From contig CM049309.1 in NCBI GenBank assembly GCA_026874595.1, positions 95,316,723 through 95,380,722 of the forward strand: a stretch of 64,000 bases of DNA, in the 5' to 3' direction. Shown in pieces: positions 1 through 12,440 of the stretch. The notes under the pieces were generated by a model, which was not told where the DNA came from, did not search any database, and saw only the letters and a list, made by a program, of their open reading frames with translations. A program made the translations under genes and the position numbers. Origin of the DNA: Sipunculus nudus. Its lineage: Eukaryota > Annelida > Sipuncula > Golfingiida > Sipunculidae. Position 1 is the first letter of the stretch, and each line of letters opens with the position of its first letter.

Positions 1-303
1 TTTATCAATATCGAAAAAAGTCAACCCTTCTTTTTGGACTTCATCATGTGGAGAATATTGGCCTTAATATTACTTCATTTGACTTGCCCATCAAACAATC
101 CAATGATTTCACGTACTTGGAGTTTGTGCTTAATGAATACCTAACATTGACAGATCACGTAGCACAGGTAAACAAAGAGTCAATACATACCTCGAGACAC
201 CGCTTTGAAAATGTACAATGTCCTGATTCAGCCACATATTGTCTAGCCGTCATATGAAGATTTCAAAACCGAACCGAACATATTATGAATCGCAATTTTA
301 ACT
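1..303. other. Unassigned flank upstream of the 36-bp minisatellite
   Basis: A 69-codon frame runs from a GTG at 48 to 257. An ATG at 46 in another frame gives only about 32 codons (MWRILALILLHLT..., hydrophobic start). A CAG|GTAAAC donor-like site lies near 168. None of this is enough to call a gene: no known domain is recognisable and the frame does not continue cleanly into the repeats. Confidence 0.4.
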
Positions 304-1712
304 GATAGTACTAACCAAAGAAGCACTGGACAGAGGACTGATAGTTCCAAGTCAGGAAGCACTGGACAGAGCTCTGACAGTTCTAAGCCAGGAAGGATTG
401 GACAGAGAACTGACAGTGCTAAGTCAGGAAGCACTGGACAGAGCTCTGACAGTTCTAAGCCAGGAAGCACTGGACAGAGAACTGACAGTGCTAAGTCAGG
501 AAGCACTGTGCTAAGTCAGGAAGCACTGGACAGAGCTCTGGTAGTCCTAAGTCAGGAAGCACTGGACAGAGCTCTGGTAGTCCTAAGTCAGGAAGCACAG
601 GACAGAGCTCTGGTAGTCCTAAGTCAGGAAGCACTGGACAGAGCTCTGATAGTCCTAAGTCAGGAAGCACTGGACAGAGCTCTGGTAGTCCTAAGTCAGG
701 AAGCACTGGACAGAGCTCTGGTAGTTCTAAGTCAGGGTGCACAGGACAGACCTCTGATAGTTCTAAGTCAGGAAGCACTGGACAGAGCTCTGATAGTCCT
801 AAGTCAGGAAGCACTGGACAGAGCTCTGATAGTCCTAAGTCAGGAAGCACTGGACAGAGCTCTGGTAGTCCTAAGTCAGGGTGCACAGGACAGACCTCTG
901 GTAGTCCTAAGTCAGGGTGCACAGGACAGACCTCTGGTAGTCCTAAGTCAGGGTGCACAGGACAGACCTCTGATAGTCCTAAGTCAGGAAGCACTGGACA
1001 GAGCTCTGATAGTCCTAAGTCAGGAAGCACTGGACAGAGCTCTGATAGTCCTAAGTCAGGAAGCACTGGACAGAGCTCTGATAGTCCTAAGTCAGGAAGC
1101 ACTGGACAGAGCTCTGATAATCCTAAGTCAGGAAGCACTGGACAGAGCTCTGATAGTCCTAAGTCAGGAAGCACTGGACAGAGCTCTGATAGTCCTAAGT
1201 CAGGAAGCACTGGACAGAGCTCTGATAGTCCTAAGTCAGGGTGCACAGGACAGAGCTCTGATAGTCCTAAGTCAGGGTGCACAGGACAGAGTTCTGATAG
1301 TCCTAAGTCAGGAAGCACTGGACATAGCTCTGATAGTCCTAAGTCAGGAAGCACTGGACAGAGCTCTGATCGTCCTAAGTCAGGAAGCACTGGACAGAGC
1401 TCTGGTAGTCCTAAGTCAGGAAGCACTGGACAGAGCTCTGGTAGTCCTAAGTCAGGAAGCACTGGACAGAGCTCTGGTAGTCCTATGTCAGGAAGCACTG
1501 GACAGAGCTCTGGTAGTCCTAAGTCAGGAAGCACAGGACAGAGCTCTGATAGTCCTAAGTCAGGGTGCACAGGACAGAGCTCTGATAGTCCTAAGTCAGG
1601 AAGCACTGGACAGAGCTCTGATAGTCCTAAGTCAGGAAGCACTGGACAGAGCTCTGATAGTCCAAAGACAGGAAGCACTGGACAGAGCTCTGATAGTCAT
1701 AAGTCAGCAAGC
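304..1712. repeat. 36-bp minisatellite, about 39 copies
   Basis: The unit contains agtcaggaagcactggacag followed by agctctgatagtccta, 36 bp in all. Two main subtypes alternate: 'ggaagcactggacagagc' and 'gggtgcacaggacagacc'. The first 200 bp show a 72-bp dimeric pattern, with gacagttctaagcc and gacagtgctaagtc units alternating. Because 36 is divisible by 3, three frames stay open for over 1 kb: VLSQEALDRALI and PKSGSTGQSSDS on plus, SELCPVLPDLGL on minus. A 20-bp partial duplication near 489-527 shifts the register, so no one peptide repeat continues across the whole array. I read this as noncoding, with a small chance of a Ser/Gly-rich repeat exon. Confidence 0.95.
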
Positions 1713-1879
1713 ACTGGTAAACGTTGTGAATTTGAACACTAAAACATCTGTAAATTCATGTCTTCACTTTCTGTGGTTAGCTTATGTAGATTTCAGTTAA
1801 GTACTTCCGACAACGAATTACAAGCTGTGATCAGACATACACAACATATATAAATGTATATGTGAAATATTTATATATC

Positions 1880-2515
1880 TTATCCAATAAGCATGAAACT
1901 AAACTTGTCAGGGTTAGCTTTCAAGAGGTTATTTTGGAACCAACTGCTAAAAGGTATTATCGTTAGTATAATTTTATAGCTCAGTTTTTCCCAGACTCGC
2001 GAACAGATCATTTAAAACGATATTAAAGAACATGGGCCCTAGGACAGACCCCTTGGGAACGTCCTTTGTAATATTAACCCAGTCACTTGTATGGTAACGA
2101 AATCTAACCTGTTTCCTATGGGTCAGATAACTGGCTAGCGAAGTTAAAGAAGATCTAGACATGCCATATGCCTCCAATTTACTAATCAAAGATGATGTGG
2201 TATACAGTCAAAGGCTTTTGATAGGTCCATCATAACAAGACCACATTTAAGGCCAGGGTCTAAGGTAGACCGTATATCAACAGTCAACTAAATCAGCACA
2301 GACTGGCAACAATGGCCAGTCCTTAATGCAGATACACTAGGCTGAATAGTATTGGTTAAGAAAGTCTGCAATTGGTGTTCTAATAATCTCTCAAAATAAT
2401 TTTGATATGGAAGTAAGAACACTAACAGGTCTATAGTTTGTTTTTTTTAATTGCGGGTCAGCCTTTTTAAAAATAGGTCTGACATATGCATTTATACTGA
2501 TCAGGATTCCAAAAT
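1880..2515 (-). pseudogene. LINE reverse transcriptase fragment (CR1/Jockey-like), degenerate
   Basis: Read on the minus strand from 2515 downward, conserved RT blocks appear in the right order: KTNYRPVSVLTSISK, then ERLLEHQLQTF, GLVMMDLSKAFDCIPHH, LISKLEAYGMS, VPKGSVLGPMFFNIVLNDLF, and finally WFQNNLLKANPDKFSFMLIG. These match the fingers and palm of non-LTR RTs of the CR1/Jockey kind (NYRPVS, DLSKAFD, PQGSVLGP, NPDKF). At least one frameshift falls near 2190 (between IPHH and LISK). The stretch that should hold the catalytic YADD is missing or destroyed between NDLF and WFQNN. No endonuclease is seen upstream, so this is a dead fragment. The clade is my inference. Confidence 0.88.
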
Positions 2516-3300
2516 AATTCTCTACTCTTCCGCGTAGATAGGATAACCCTTAGGCCTGCTTACTGTTGATACACTGTGAAACTCATTTACCAATATGTAA
2601 AACGCACATTCACAGACAAATCTATATGAACCGCTTATGTTCAACAGTCCTGGCAAGCAGTGACACGTGAGAATGTTTAATGTATCGTAAAATAAGTTCT
2701 GTCAGATGTACCGCAGTTCAAGGGCTGGTCAAAGAACATGTTTACATTATTTGTGGCGGCGTCTTGAGAACCAAGGTGATCAAAGTGAAGGGTGTAGGTA
2801 AACTAACCTGAAGAGAGAACATACTCAGTGTTTCAACCTCTCACGCTTGTCCAGTTAATGATAATCTTCCTACAGTCGTCCGCTCTATTGACATCACCAG
2901 TATATTCCTTATTTTAATGGGTTTAAATGGCTTTTAGTTTGCTTGGTTATAAGGGACCAGCTCGGTCTGTGGCTCTCACCTTTGTGTGTCCTCACAGGAA
3001 CAGTCGCCCCCCCCCCCCCCCCCCCCCGCAGATCACCGTGTACAAACCCCGTCATTAAGGGTGTGCAACCGGAATTCTGTGAGGGTTTACTTATGATTAT
3101 TCATGACTGAAGTAGAAAATGTCTTTGTCGCATGCAGGCTCCAATATATGAAGTTTATTTATCGTTCACAAACATGGCAGTTACCTCTCTCGGCGTGGAA
3201 TAATATGACGATGACCTCATTTTTTAAACATAAAGCTTAAGCTCTCTCAAACCCGGAGGATTAAGTAAACTTCCACACCTCGTAAAACAAACAAACGCTT
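2516..3300. other. Noncoding stretch, no gene seen
   Basis: AT-rich sequence without a convincing ORF. The only conspicuous feature is a run of 21 C at 3007-3027. Confidence 0.6.
3007..3027. repeat. C21 homopolymer
   Basis: Uninterrupted 21-base C run following cagtcg. Confidence 0.95.
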
Positions 3301-3360
3301 CTTTATAGTTACATTTAATTTCCTAACGCAAAGGGGGACGGGATCCGCCCTTTAATGCTA

Positions 3361-3376
3361 CACACACACACACACA
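3361..3376. repeat. (CA)8 microsatellite
   Basis: Perfect CA dinucleotide run. Confidence 0.95.
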
Positions 3377-3495
3377 AGCCCTTGTAAAGAGGTACACCAA
3401 TTCCTCAATGCAGTGTTCTAATAATAATATTATCACTGGTAGATCCAGGACAAAATTTTTGAGGTAAACATTTCGTCTGTCTTTTGACGGTCGAG

Positions 3496-3627
3496 GGTGT
3501 GTATCGGCTGATGGGTTGGGCGTGGGAGGGTGTGTATCGGCTGATGGGTTGGGCGTGGGAGGGTGTGTATCGGCTGAGGGGTTGGACGTGGGAGGGTGTG
3601 TATCGGCTGAGGGGTTGGGCGTGGGAG
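3496..3627. repeat. 33-bp minisatellite, 4 copies
   Basis: Four direct copies begin with ggtgtgtatcggctga and end with gggcgtgggag, spaced exactly 33 bp. The last copy runs directly into an AT tract. ORFs across it on both strands are products of the 11-codon period. Confidence 0.95.

Positions 3628-3629
<2 letters not shown>

Positions 3630-3675
<46 letters not shown>
3630..3675. repeat. (TA)n microsatellite with CATA tail
   Basis: About 46 bp of alternating TA, followed by several catacata units. Confidence 0.95.
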
Positions 3676-3678
<3 letters not shown>

Positions 3679-3772
3679 GCATACATACATACATATCCAC
3701 TGAATTCGTTTTTTAAACCTCGGTACAAGTAAAGTATGACTGAAATCATGAATTCAAGTCGCAAGGCGCCGA

Positions 3773-3792
3773 CCCCCCCTCCCCCCCCCCCC
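3773..3792. repeat. Interrupted C tract (C7 T C12)
   Basis: Two C runs separated by one T. Confidence 0.95.
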
Positions 3793-5246
3793 GAGAATCC
3801 TTTAATAGGATGGTACTGGTATTTTACCAAAGAGGTATACGACGTATCCCGGAGGTTTACCCGACCATAGTAAAAAAGAAAATGTGGAAATTTCAATAAA
3901 AGAGATACGCTGCAGTTTCTAAACGACTAGTTATGATTTTTTGTACTACTCTGCGTGTATAATACCTGGTACCAAAAAGACTTAGTAGTTTTACACTATT
4001 CTTATCGTGTAGTTAGTTTAATCCTTAATATAGACAGGGTCATCAACTGGCCACGAGGGTAGATCCTTAAAAAACCTGACTAAATGCACAAACTAGACCT
4101 GCACACGAAGCACCGCAAAAAAAACCAGTATAGAGGTAGACCTACGTACACGGGAAAGGATAGTGAAAAAATAGATAGAAACGGATTCATAAACAAAAGT
4201 TACCTGAGGTGGCATGGGGACGCGTGTATCATTCGATCCCAAAAAGTGGCTAATATACGTCATAGATACATAAAGAAAGGGTACATTATCAAATTAATTT
4301 ACAGGCATTAGATGTCCTAATAACGTTTACTTTTATGTATTTCGTTGATTTATATGTATTTACGTCAGGAGTATATATGAATACGCTAAATTCTGTTCAT
4401 TTTTTACGTGTAAATATATTTCGCATAAATTCCGGCCCTTACCGGGTATTTCAAATGAGTCATTTATCACTATCACATTTATCACAATTAGGTTCAAGAC
4501 TTCACATGGTAGTGAATTATAAATGACTCGCGTGCGTTCGTGAACAGCTCCGCTGGCCATAACGGTGCGTGCGTTCGTGAACAGCTCCGCTGGCCATAAC
4601 GGTCCAAGGAATCTGAGATATGTTTGATGATGCACATGATCGGTGTGTCCTGGTGCAGACCAGTACCCGGTCAATCCGTCACCTCATCATGTCTCCCGTC
4701 CTGTGTGATTATTACCAGGTCCTTGACATTCCATACACTTACCCCCGGCTCATCAACAGCCAACCTGAATACATCTAACGACTATTGCCCCGCGGATACA
4801 AATAAATAATGAACAATAATATTTGTTCGAACACTTCAGTGTCGCCTGAATTTGTTATAGACTTGTCAAAAGTTCTATAGGGCCTGTTCTATGGAACCTC
4901 TGTACTTTAGGCTTCAGAAAACAAGCCAGTCTGTATTTTAGTCCATGGAATTCTCATGGAGTCTCAAAATAGATTATGGACTATAGAACCCAGGATCTGG
5001 GAATGGGAGGGTGTCACTGTTTTTTATTTCCCCAAGGGACCAATGACTTAAAGGTTCCAAACTCCTGGAGAAGGGTTTAAGCCTTACAGAAAGTCGTGAA
5101 TAAAACACTACCAAAAAGGATGGTTTGTCCCAGAAAGGGGGATTTAAACCCCTAACTCCCACCGTTTGGGTCCGCCCTTCAGGACGCTGAACATTTCTAT
5201 ATTTTCTTGGTAGCTGATTCACTTTCACATCTCTGTTATAAGTGTT
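3793..5246. other. Noncoding stretch, no gene recognised
   Basis: Short ORFs occur on both strands. The longest on the minus strand (4974-5228, 84 codons) has no recognisable domain. The region holds one 37-bp tandem duplication (4530-4603). Confidence 0.55.
4530..4603. repeat. 37-bp perfect tandem duplication
   Basis: Two adjacent identical copies start with gcgtgcgttcgtgaacag and end with ggccataacggt, at 4530-4566 and 4567-4603. Confidence 0.95.
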
Positions 5247-5395
5247 ATTATTTCAATTGACTTTATTTTTTTTTAAAATATGGTAATTATTTCAACTGAC
5301 ATTCTAAGACACAAGGGTGAATTTTTCAACTGACTTTCTCAGACAATATGGTAATTATTTCGACTCCTTTCAAGCTCTAATGCTAATTATTTAAA
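5247..5395. repeat. Degenerate short tandem repeat (about 45-bp unit)
   Basis: Three to four imperfect copies carry the words 'tggtaattatttc' and 'caactgac(a/t)ttct'. Spacing is irregular, so this is a decayed array. Confidence 0.6.
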
Positions 5396-8300
5396 TTATA
5401 TAACCAAACCTGTGTATAGTGCTGACAATATTTTCAATATTTTGATGTCAGAAACTGTGACGTCAATCAAATTCAAATGATCTGATATTTGGAAAACGGG
5501 TTACTTAAATTGCTTAGAGGTGTCTTAGTATAATCACGCAAGTTACTCGATATTGCCTGAATGTGTATCTCAGTAAAAAAATAATTGTTGTTTATGCATG
5601 TCACATCTTATAAAGATTTATTATGGCCTTTCTAATGACATAACGATGGTCCAATGATTTATTTTTATTATGTTTTTATTATAAATAGTATATTATAATT
5701 ATAATAATTATTATTCTATTATTATTATTATTATTATCAAAATACTACTACTTCTAATAATAATATTATATTGTTGTTGTTGTTGCTGTTATTTTATCAT
5801 AAGTTTTAGTAGTAATAGGAGTATTTTATATGGCATTAACTAGGTTAACAATAAAAGTTAAATGAATACGTATACTTCGATCATTATCATACACGAGCAA
5901 ACATTCGACATTTTTTTATTGGAATAATGAAGATAGAATATAAATAGGATCAACACAAAAAGAATAAATGTAAAATGTTTATAAACAACTGCTGTCCTAA
6001 CAGTAAAATTAATTTCATTCCAAAGACCTCAGTTATGAAACATATCTCCAAATAATGTGGTAGACCCCCCCCCCCCCCGCAACTAAAAAGGATATTAAAA
6101 AAATCCGGAAGAACATATATATATATATATTACATTTAAAGCGTCTGGGAGATAATTATCAAAAGGTGGTAAGTATAACGTTGTGTGGACATACGTCATC
6201 AAACTAAGTTTATTATCGGATATTATAGTATAGATGTCCTGGTATACTTGCTTCACTATTTCTCATTTTACAGATTTTCTGTTTATTTCGTCGATATTTT
6301 ATGCTTTTTCATTGGGACGAGAAGTATAGATGACGTACAAGCCGCTCGTTACAATGTATAAATAACCACATTCATAACCATATGAACTGGTATAACATTG
6401 GAAAACTGGCTGTCGCCATACCATGGCCTTCACTCTCATACACAGAAGCGGTCACCAGTAGGGCTCATTCAATCCCGCTACATTTGGACAATGGAAAATG
6501 ATTATAATTATTATCTAGAATTAGTATTAAATAATCAAAATATTTGATAAGCGTGGTAAAATCAACATTCCTGTAGAAGCTTTCGAAGAGAATAAAGAAA
6601 CACTCCGGAGAAGAATATACCGGTACTTGCTATAAATATTATTATAATAATTATTGTTATAATCATTATAATTATTATAATTATTATTATTATTATTATT
6701 ATACAATTTACCAACGGAAATAATACTTCAGGTCTGGGGCCAGTCAGTAAAAGAAAAGTTAAAACTGCGTGATATGATTTAATGTTCTTTCTCTGCCAAT
6801 ATGAAGGGATGTTAACAATATATAATGGGACGGAACGACTGACATTACAGGTAAAATTATATGAACTGACTGGCCAAAAAATACGTGGTGATTCTCTGTT
6901 TATGTGCCTGATAATTCAAGTAGGCTTATGTCTTTACAATTAACTGCCAATACCCTGAATGTTAATTATAACTTCATAATTTATCAAAATCGTTGAAGAG
7001 CTGATCCCCATTGCAAGTGTTGCCAGCACTGGATATTTAATATACTCCGGCAAACGATGATAAGTTCACACAAGTAAGAAAAATACCCGTTGGTCCCTGA
7101 TCCTGTGATGGTATAACCAGTCTCAGAACTTGCTTGTGGTGTTAGACGATATACTGAAGACCACTCAATCATACTCTCATATCATAATCCGTGCTCTGTA
7201 ACTATTGTTTAATACAGATAGGCCATTATCTACACTCACAAGTTAGGTTGGGAATATACAGGCAAGCTGAAATTTAACCAGGTGAGCCAATACAACAGCT
7301 CTGTTCAGGTACACGTTCAGTACAAGAAAACACCTACCTGGCGGCCGTGCTCTGTATTCTCAAGGGCCGTTGCTCGCTGACTGATACCTTATATACACAC
7401 CTAGCCCAAGATGTTTACTTCAGGCCTTCACTGGAGCATCTAGCACTATGATTGGTTAATGTTGTGTGTTAGTATCCCTCATCATGGGCAGACAGAGTTA
7501 GACTTCCCTTGTATGAATATGCCAACCAAAGCGTTTGATTGCATAACTGTCAAACCACACCCGTCCCAGGCGGGCCATTCACTGGCCGTCATCTAACGTC
7601 TATTGTATATATTCACTGACGCTTGCATTTGTGGACGGGCACATATACACGGGAATTCTTTTCACTGACAGTATACAAATTTCCGTCTCTCCCTCTCAGA
7701 TGTGAACAGCACACTGCACCGAATAAACTTTCCGAATGGGCACGGACATCTCACATTAAGTTTCTGGGTTAATCCTGTGGTGTTCAGAAAGCCACAACTC
7801 AGCATTAAAGGTATTCTCCTGCCCTTGATTGGCCGTATGGAGTACCCAGGTTTACTGTCTGTTCGCTGCCTCGCATGTAATGCATTCAGAGACGAGGCTT
7901 AATGAACTCTCGGTGGTTGCAGGTACAAGATACTATATGGTTGTCGTGGTTACTAGATAGTATTGATGTATCATGGGATGCCCTGGTTATAACAACCCTT
8001 TTTCTTGGATTTTTTTTAATTTTTGCCTCTTTTGAAGAAATATAAAATCATCTAACAAATGAAAAACCTTGAAATATCACAAAATCATGGGAATCTGTTT
8101 TAATAGTATAATGCAGGACTGGTCAATACTCTGAAGCCTATGCACACCAAAGCCCTACAGTACAGGTAAATACATCCATATGGTATAAATGATTATTATG
8201 TGTTATAACATTTCAGAATTATCAATATATACCATTACACTATTATTCGAATATTATTCTAATGCAACATGTGATAACATATAGTTCTTTCGCAATTTTA

Positions 8301-9217
8301 ATTTTCGGAGAGTTTTGGATATGTAGAAGAGGTCAGGGGAGATTATAATTAGATTATTGATTGTCTTTACTATTTTGAGGTTATAGTTTGTCTTGACTTT
8401 GAATGTTGATGAAGGAAATATGAAGATTTAACAAAGAATGTACAGTTGTCACAGTAACAGTTTGTGAAATCTTTTTTATTCGCCAATGTAGTATGACAGA
8501 AATATCGGGGCGTACATATGTACATGTCTGATCAAATACTGGCGTCTGATTGGACGCTTGAAGTCCGTTACTGACAAGTTGCTAGTGTCGCCTTTTGGGA
8601 AGAGACGCGGTACCAATGAAAAATACTCAAAATTCCAAATTACGCCTTCGCAAATAAGTTTGATTACTTTTATATATTACCTTTTAATGCACGAATAAAT
8701 GTATAAATCTTGTGTCGTAGAGCATGTACAATATTTACATTAAAACATGTACAATATTTACTTGAAAAAAATATTCATTCCATGTAAAAATAATGTATAT
8801 ATATATATATATTATATATCCAACATAATCCAAGAAGGAAAATATTTTATATCTCCTTTTAAAATATTCCTCTTTTTTTTGGACTGTGACAACTGCGAAG
8901 AACGGACGCAGCGCTTTTGACATCAAAATCATTCCAGTCTCCCCCCCCCCCCCCCCCCACATGTATAAATGTCAGAATGGCCATGTTTGGCGGGTGGACA
9001 GATACATTTTTCTCCTGTTTTATTGTTATAACTTTATATGATTAGTTGTTTCGGAGTGACCGAAAAACAATTTATGTGTCCCTCAATTTAGACATTTATT
9101 ATAATAATGAAAGTTTTTTGGCCACATAATATGTACAATTCACAGCGGAATGAAATCTTCGGATTAAAAGAAACATGTTAGATATTTACAAACAAATAAC
9201 AAATTGCATACACCCAA
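5396..9217. other. AT-rich noncoding stretch with microsatellites
   Basis: No ORF with a recognisable domain. Simple repeats present: TAT/TTA-rich at about 5690-5765, C14 at 6065-6078, (TA)n at 6115-6130, TTA-rich at about 6640-6705, (TA)n near 8795-8811, and C18 at 8941-8958. Small ORFs at 6984-7172 and 7702-7902 look random. Confidence 0.6.
8941..8958. repeat. C18 homopolymer
   Basis: Uninterrupted run of 18 C. Confidence 0.95.
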
Positions 9218-9259
<42 letters not shown>

Positions 9260-9350
9260 TATATTTATTATTATTAATATAATTATTATTATTATAATTA
9301 TTTTACTAGTAGTATTATTATTTTATTATTATTATTATTATTATTATTTT
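9218..9350. repeat. (TTA)n imperfect microsatellite
   Basis: TTA/ATT trinucleotides dominate about 130 bp with a few interruptions (aatata, actagtagt). The poly-Leu/Ile/Tyr ORF across it is an artefact. Confidence 0.93.
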
Positions 9351-9960
9351 TATATGCTTATCCTACCTATTCATTATTTTGCAGTTGTTTAGTTTCATCT
9401 TTCATACGACAGATAGCCTTCATTATAATGTAGACTGACTATACTATTTTAATATAAATAGGTGATTCGTGTACAACGACACAGTCGTGACGAGTGAACA
9501 GTTCATTCCACAGGGCATAGGAATAACATGCCTATCGACAATTTGTGAATAACAGTAACAATATATAAGGCAACAGATAAATGTATATTAACCATGCTTC
9601 CCAAATAGTATATTAAAGAATCAAATTATGTTTGTTGATACTCCAGGAACCCTCTTGAAGGCATCAGGCTTGATTCATAGTAACAAACTGTTTCCTGCTT
9701 TGATATACAATCGTAGTTGCCCACAGATGGCGCTGCGATAGCGCCTTTGATCTGTCTCTTGATTTGTGGAGAAATAAGAAAAATAACACACTTGAGGACG
9801 ACAGTTCAAGACCAAGAACGTGTATATATCCGAAGCGTAGTCACTGAGGAGTTCCTTGACCAAAGTCCAATGCGACAACCGTTATTGATAATTATTATTA
9901 TTATTATTATTATTTATGTAGCTGACAGACATTGTATGGTCCACCGTCCGTGAATGATCT
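9351..9960. other. Noncoding stretch
   Basis: No supported gene. A short TTA microsatellite lies at about 9889-9915. Two overlapping opposite ORFs near 9675-9950 have no recognisable domain. Confidence 0.55.
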
Positions 9961-10954
9961 TGCTGTCACGTACATGATGATATAATGAATCCAGCTGTCA
10001 CGTACATGATGATATAATGAATCCAGCTGTCACGTACATGATGATATAATGAATCCAGCTGTCACGTACATGATGATATAATGAATCCAGCTGTCACGTA
10101 CATGATGATATAATGAATCCAGCTGTCACGTACATGATGATATAATGAATCCAGCTGTCACGTACATGATGATATAATGAATCCAGCTGTCACGTACATG
10201 ATGATATAATGAATCCAGCTGTCACGTACATGATGATATAATGAATCCAGCTGTCACGTACATGATGATATAATGAATCCAGCTGTCAAGTACATGATGA
10301 TATAATGAATCCAGCTGTCACGTACATGATGATATAATGAATCCAGCTGTCACGTACATGATGATATAATGAATCCAGCTGTCACGTACATGATGATATA
10401 ATGAATCCAGCTGTCACGTACATGATGATATAATAAATCCAGCTGTCACGTACATGATGATATAATGAATCCAGCTGTCACGTACATGATGATATAATGA
10501 ATCCAGCTGTCACGTACATGATGATATAATGAATCCAGCTGTCACGTACATGATGATATAATGAATCCAGCTGTCACGTACATGATGATATAATGAATCC
10601 AGCTGTCACGTACATGATGATATAATGAATCCAGCTGTCACGTACATGATGATATAATGAATCCAGCTGTCACGTACATGATGATATAATGAATCCAGCT
10701 GTCACGTACATGATGATATAATGAATCCAGCTGTCACGTACATGATGATATAATGAATCCAGCTGTCACGTACATGATGATATAATGAATCCAGCTGTCA
10801 CGTACATGATGATATAATGAATCCAGCTGTCACGTACATGATGATATAATGAATCCAGCTGTCACGTACATGATGATATAATGAATCCAGCTGTCACGTA
10901 CATGATGATATAATGAATCCAGCTGTCACGTACATGATGATATAATGAATCCAG
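9961..10954. repeat. 32-bp minisatellite, about 31 nearly identical copies
   Basis: The unit begins agctgtcacgtacatgatga and ends tataatgaatcc, with an exact 32-bp step (for example gctgtc at 9962 and 9994). I noticed only two substitutions over about 1 kb: tcaagta for tcacgta near 10288, and ataataaat for ataatgaat near 10433. Such uniformity points to very recent amplification or efficient homogenisation. No long ORF persists. Confidence 0.98.
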
Positions 10955-11734
10955 GCAACCAGCGGTATAGTCGAGTCAACACCATCCGGGTCCTGTCAAA
11001 TATTACGTCATACAATTTTGGGGATATTGTCCACAAGTTATAAAAGAAATATTCCTACTAGTATTAAACAGCAAGAACAGCGTGCAGATTGTATAATGAC
11101 CAGAAGAATGAGTGAATATATCTGCATCATTGTCAGTATAAGTGCCATTGTACTATATAATACCTTTGAATCACATGTTCAAAGCATTTTACCACATGTG
11201 ATTACTGCGGCTCAGACTGACAAGCATCATGATAGGGGTATGTTTCTTCAGTTTTTGACAGCAATTAGTTTCGTTTGTTCTGGCAACCTTACACGTTGCT
11301 AATATTTACTCTATACACAAGCCTTTTTAAATCTTTTGTGGGCCAAAACCAGATATGTTGCATAACAGCCTAAACTGATCAATATTCCTTTCAGAGAGAC
11401 CTCTGCAATATTTGTGTAGCCATTGACGTCTCTTTAATACTTATTTGCCCAATACAACACGTTTTTGATGATGCATACATGCACTATCAATGTAATTAAT
11501 CCCTGCATTCCGCATTTTTACTCAAATGGGTACTCGGATATGTTCGGAGACCATCGGCTTATCTTTATGTGTACTGAGCGAAAACGCTGCAAGTTGGTCA
11601 ATGGCGTCCCGATGACGTCACAATATTAGGCCTCCTGTTTGGCTTCATTAAATGACAGAAAAATTTCTTCAGCATTAAATTGTTGCTGGTTTCATATAGC
11701 TGTGAAAATGAACTTTCTGACCAGAGTGTCATGC
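10955..11734. other. Noncoding stretch between two 32-bp arrays
   Basis: A 94-codon frame at 11018-11302 opens from a non-ATG codon and matches nothing I recognise. No other feature seen. Confidence 0.5.
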
Positions 11735-12440
11735 TTCCTATAACATCAAGGGCTCACATTAAGCGCTGTATCACCAGGTGTTCACAACAAGTGCTTACTG
11801 TAAAATCAGGTGCTCACATCAAGTGCTTCCTGTAATATCAGGTGCTCACATCTAGTGTTTCCTATAACATCAGGTGCGCATGTCAAGTGCCTCCAGTAAC
11901 ATCAGGTGCTCACATCAAGTGCTCCTGTAACATCAGATGCTCACATCAAATGCTTCTTATAACATCTGATCAGGTGTTCACATTAAGTGCTTCCTGTTAC
12001 ATCAATGTGCTTCCTGTAACATCAAGTGCTCACATTAAGTGCTTCCTGTAACATCATGTGTTCACATCATGTGTTTCCTGCAACATCAGGTGCTCTAATT
12101 AAATGCTTTCTGAAAATCAGGTGCTCCCATCAAGTGCTTTCTGTAACATCATGTGCCCACATCAATTGCTCCCTGTAACATCAGGTGCTCACATCAAGTG
12201 CTTTCTGTCACATCATGTGCTCACATCAATTTCTCCCTGTAACATCATGTGCTCACATCAAGTGCTTTCTGTTCTGTAACATCAGGTGTTCACATCAAAT
12301 GCTTTCAGTAACATCAGGTGCTCACATCAAACGCTTCATGTATTACCAGGTGTTCACAACAAGTGCTCCTGGAACATCATGTGATCATATTGAGTGTTCC
12401 CTGAAAGATACGATGTTCCCCTCAAATGTCTCTTGCAATA
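11735..12440. repeat. Decayed 32-bp minisatellite, about 22 copies
   Basis: Copies resemble cttcctgtaacatcaggtgc followed by tcacatcaagtg. Substitutions and small indels are frequent (for example ggtgttcac, catgtgctcac, tcccatcaag). It shares its period but not its sequence with the near-perfect array at 9.96-10.95 kb. Divergence between copies says it is old and no longer homogenised. Confidence 0.9.

Noticed and set aside
491-1800. Long ORFs of 395 and 430 codons over the 36-bp repeat as real genes
   Set aside because: Opposite strands are open at the same time because the unit is 36 bp, and a 20-bp register shift changes the frame near 489-527. No signal peptide or domain is attached. Kept only as a low-probability finding.
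3405-3896. ORFs rich in YIYIYI and PTPNPSADTH
   Set aside because: They are translations of the 33-bp minisatellite and the adjacent TA tract.
4974-5228. 84-codon minus ORF as a protein fragment
   Set aside because: I recognise no domain, there is no ATG-supported context, and the composition is ordinary for noncoding DNA.
9204-9392. Leu/Ile/Tyr-rich ORF resembling a membrane peptide
   Set aside because: It is a TTA microsatellite read as codons.
9961-12440. Homology between the two 32-bp-period arrays
   Set aside because: By eye the units share only short words such as ctgt and acat in a different order, not more than chance. Equal period alone is not evidence of common origin.
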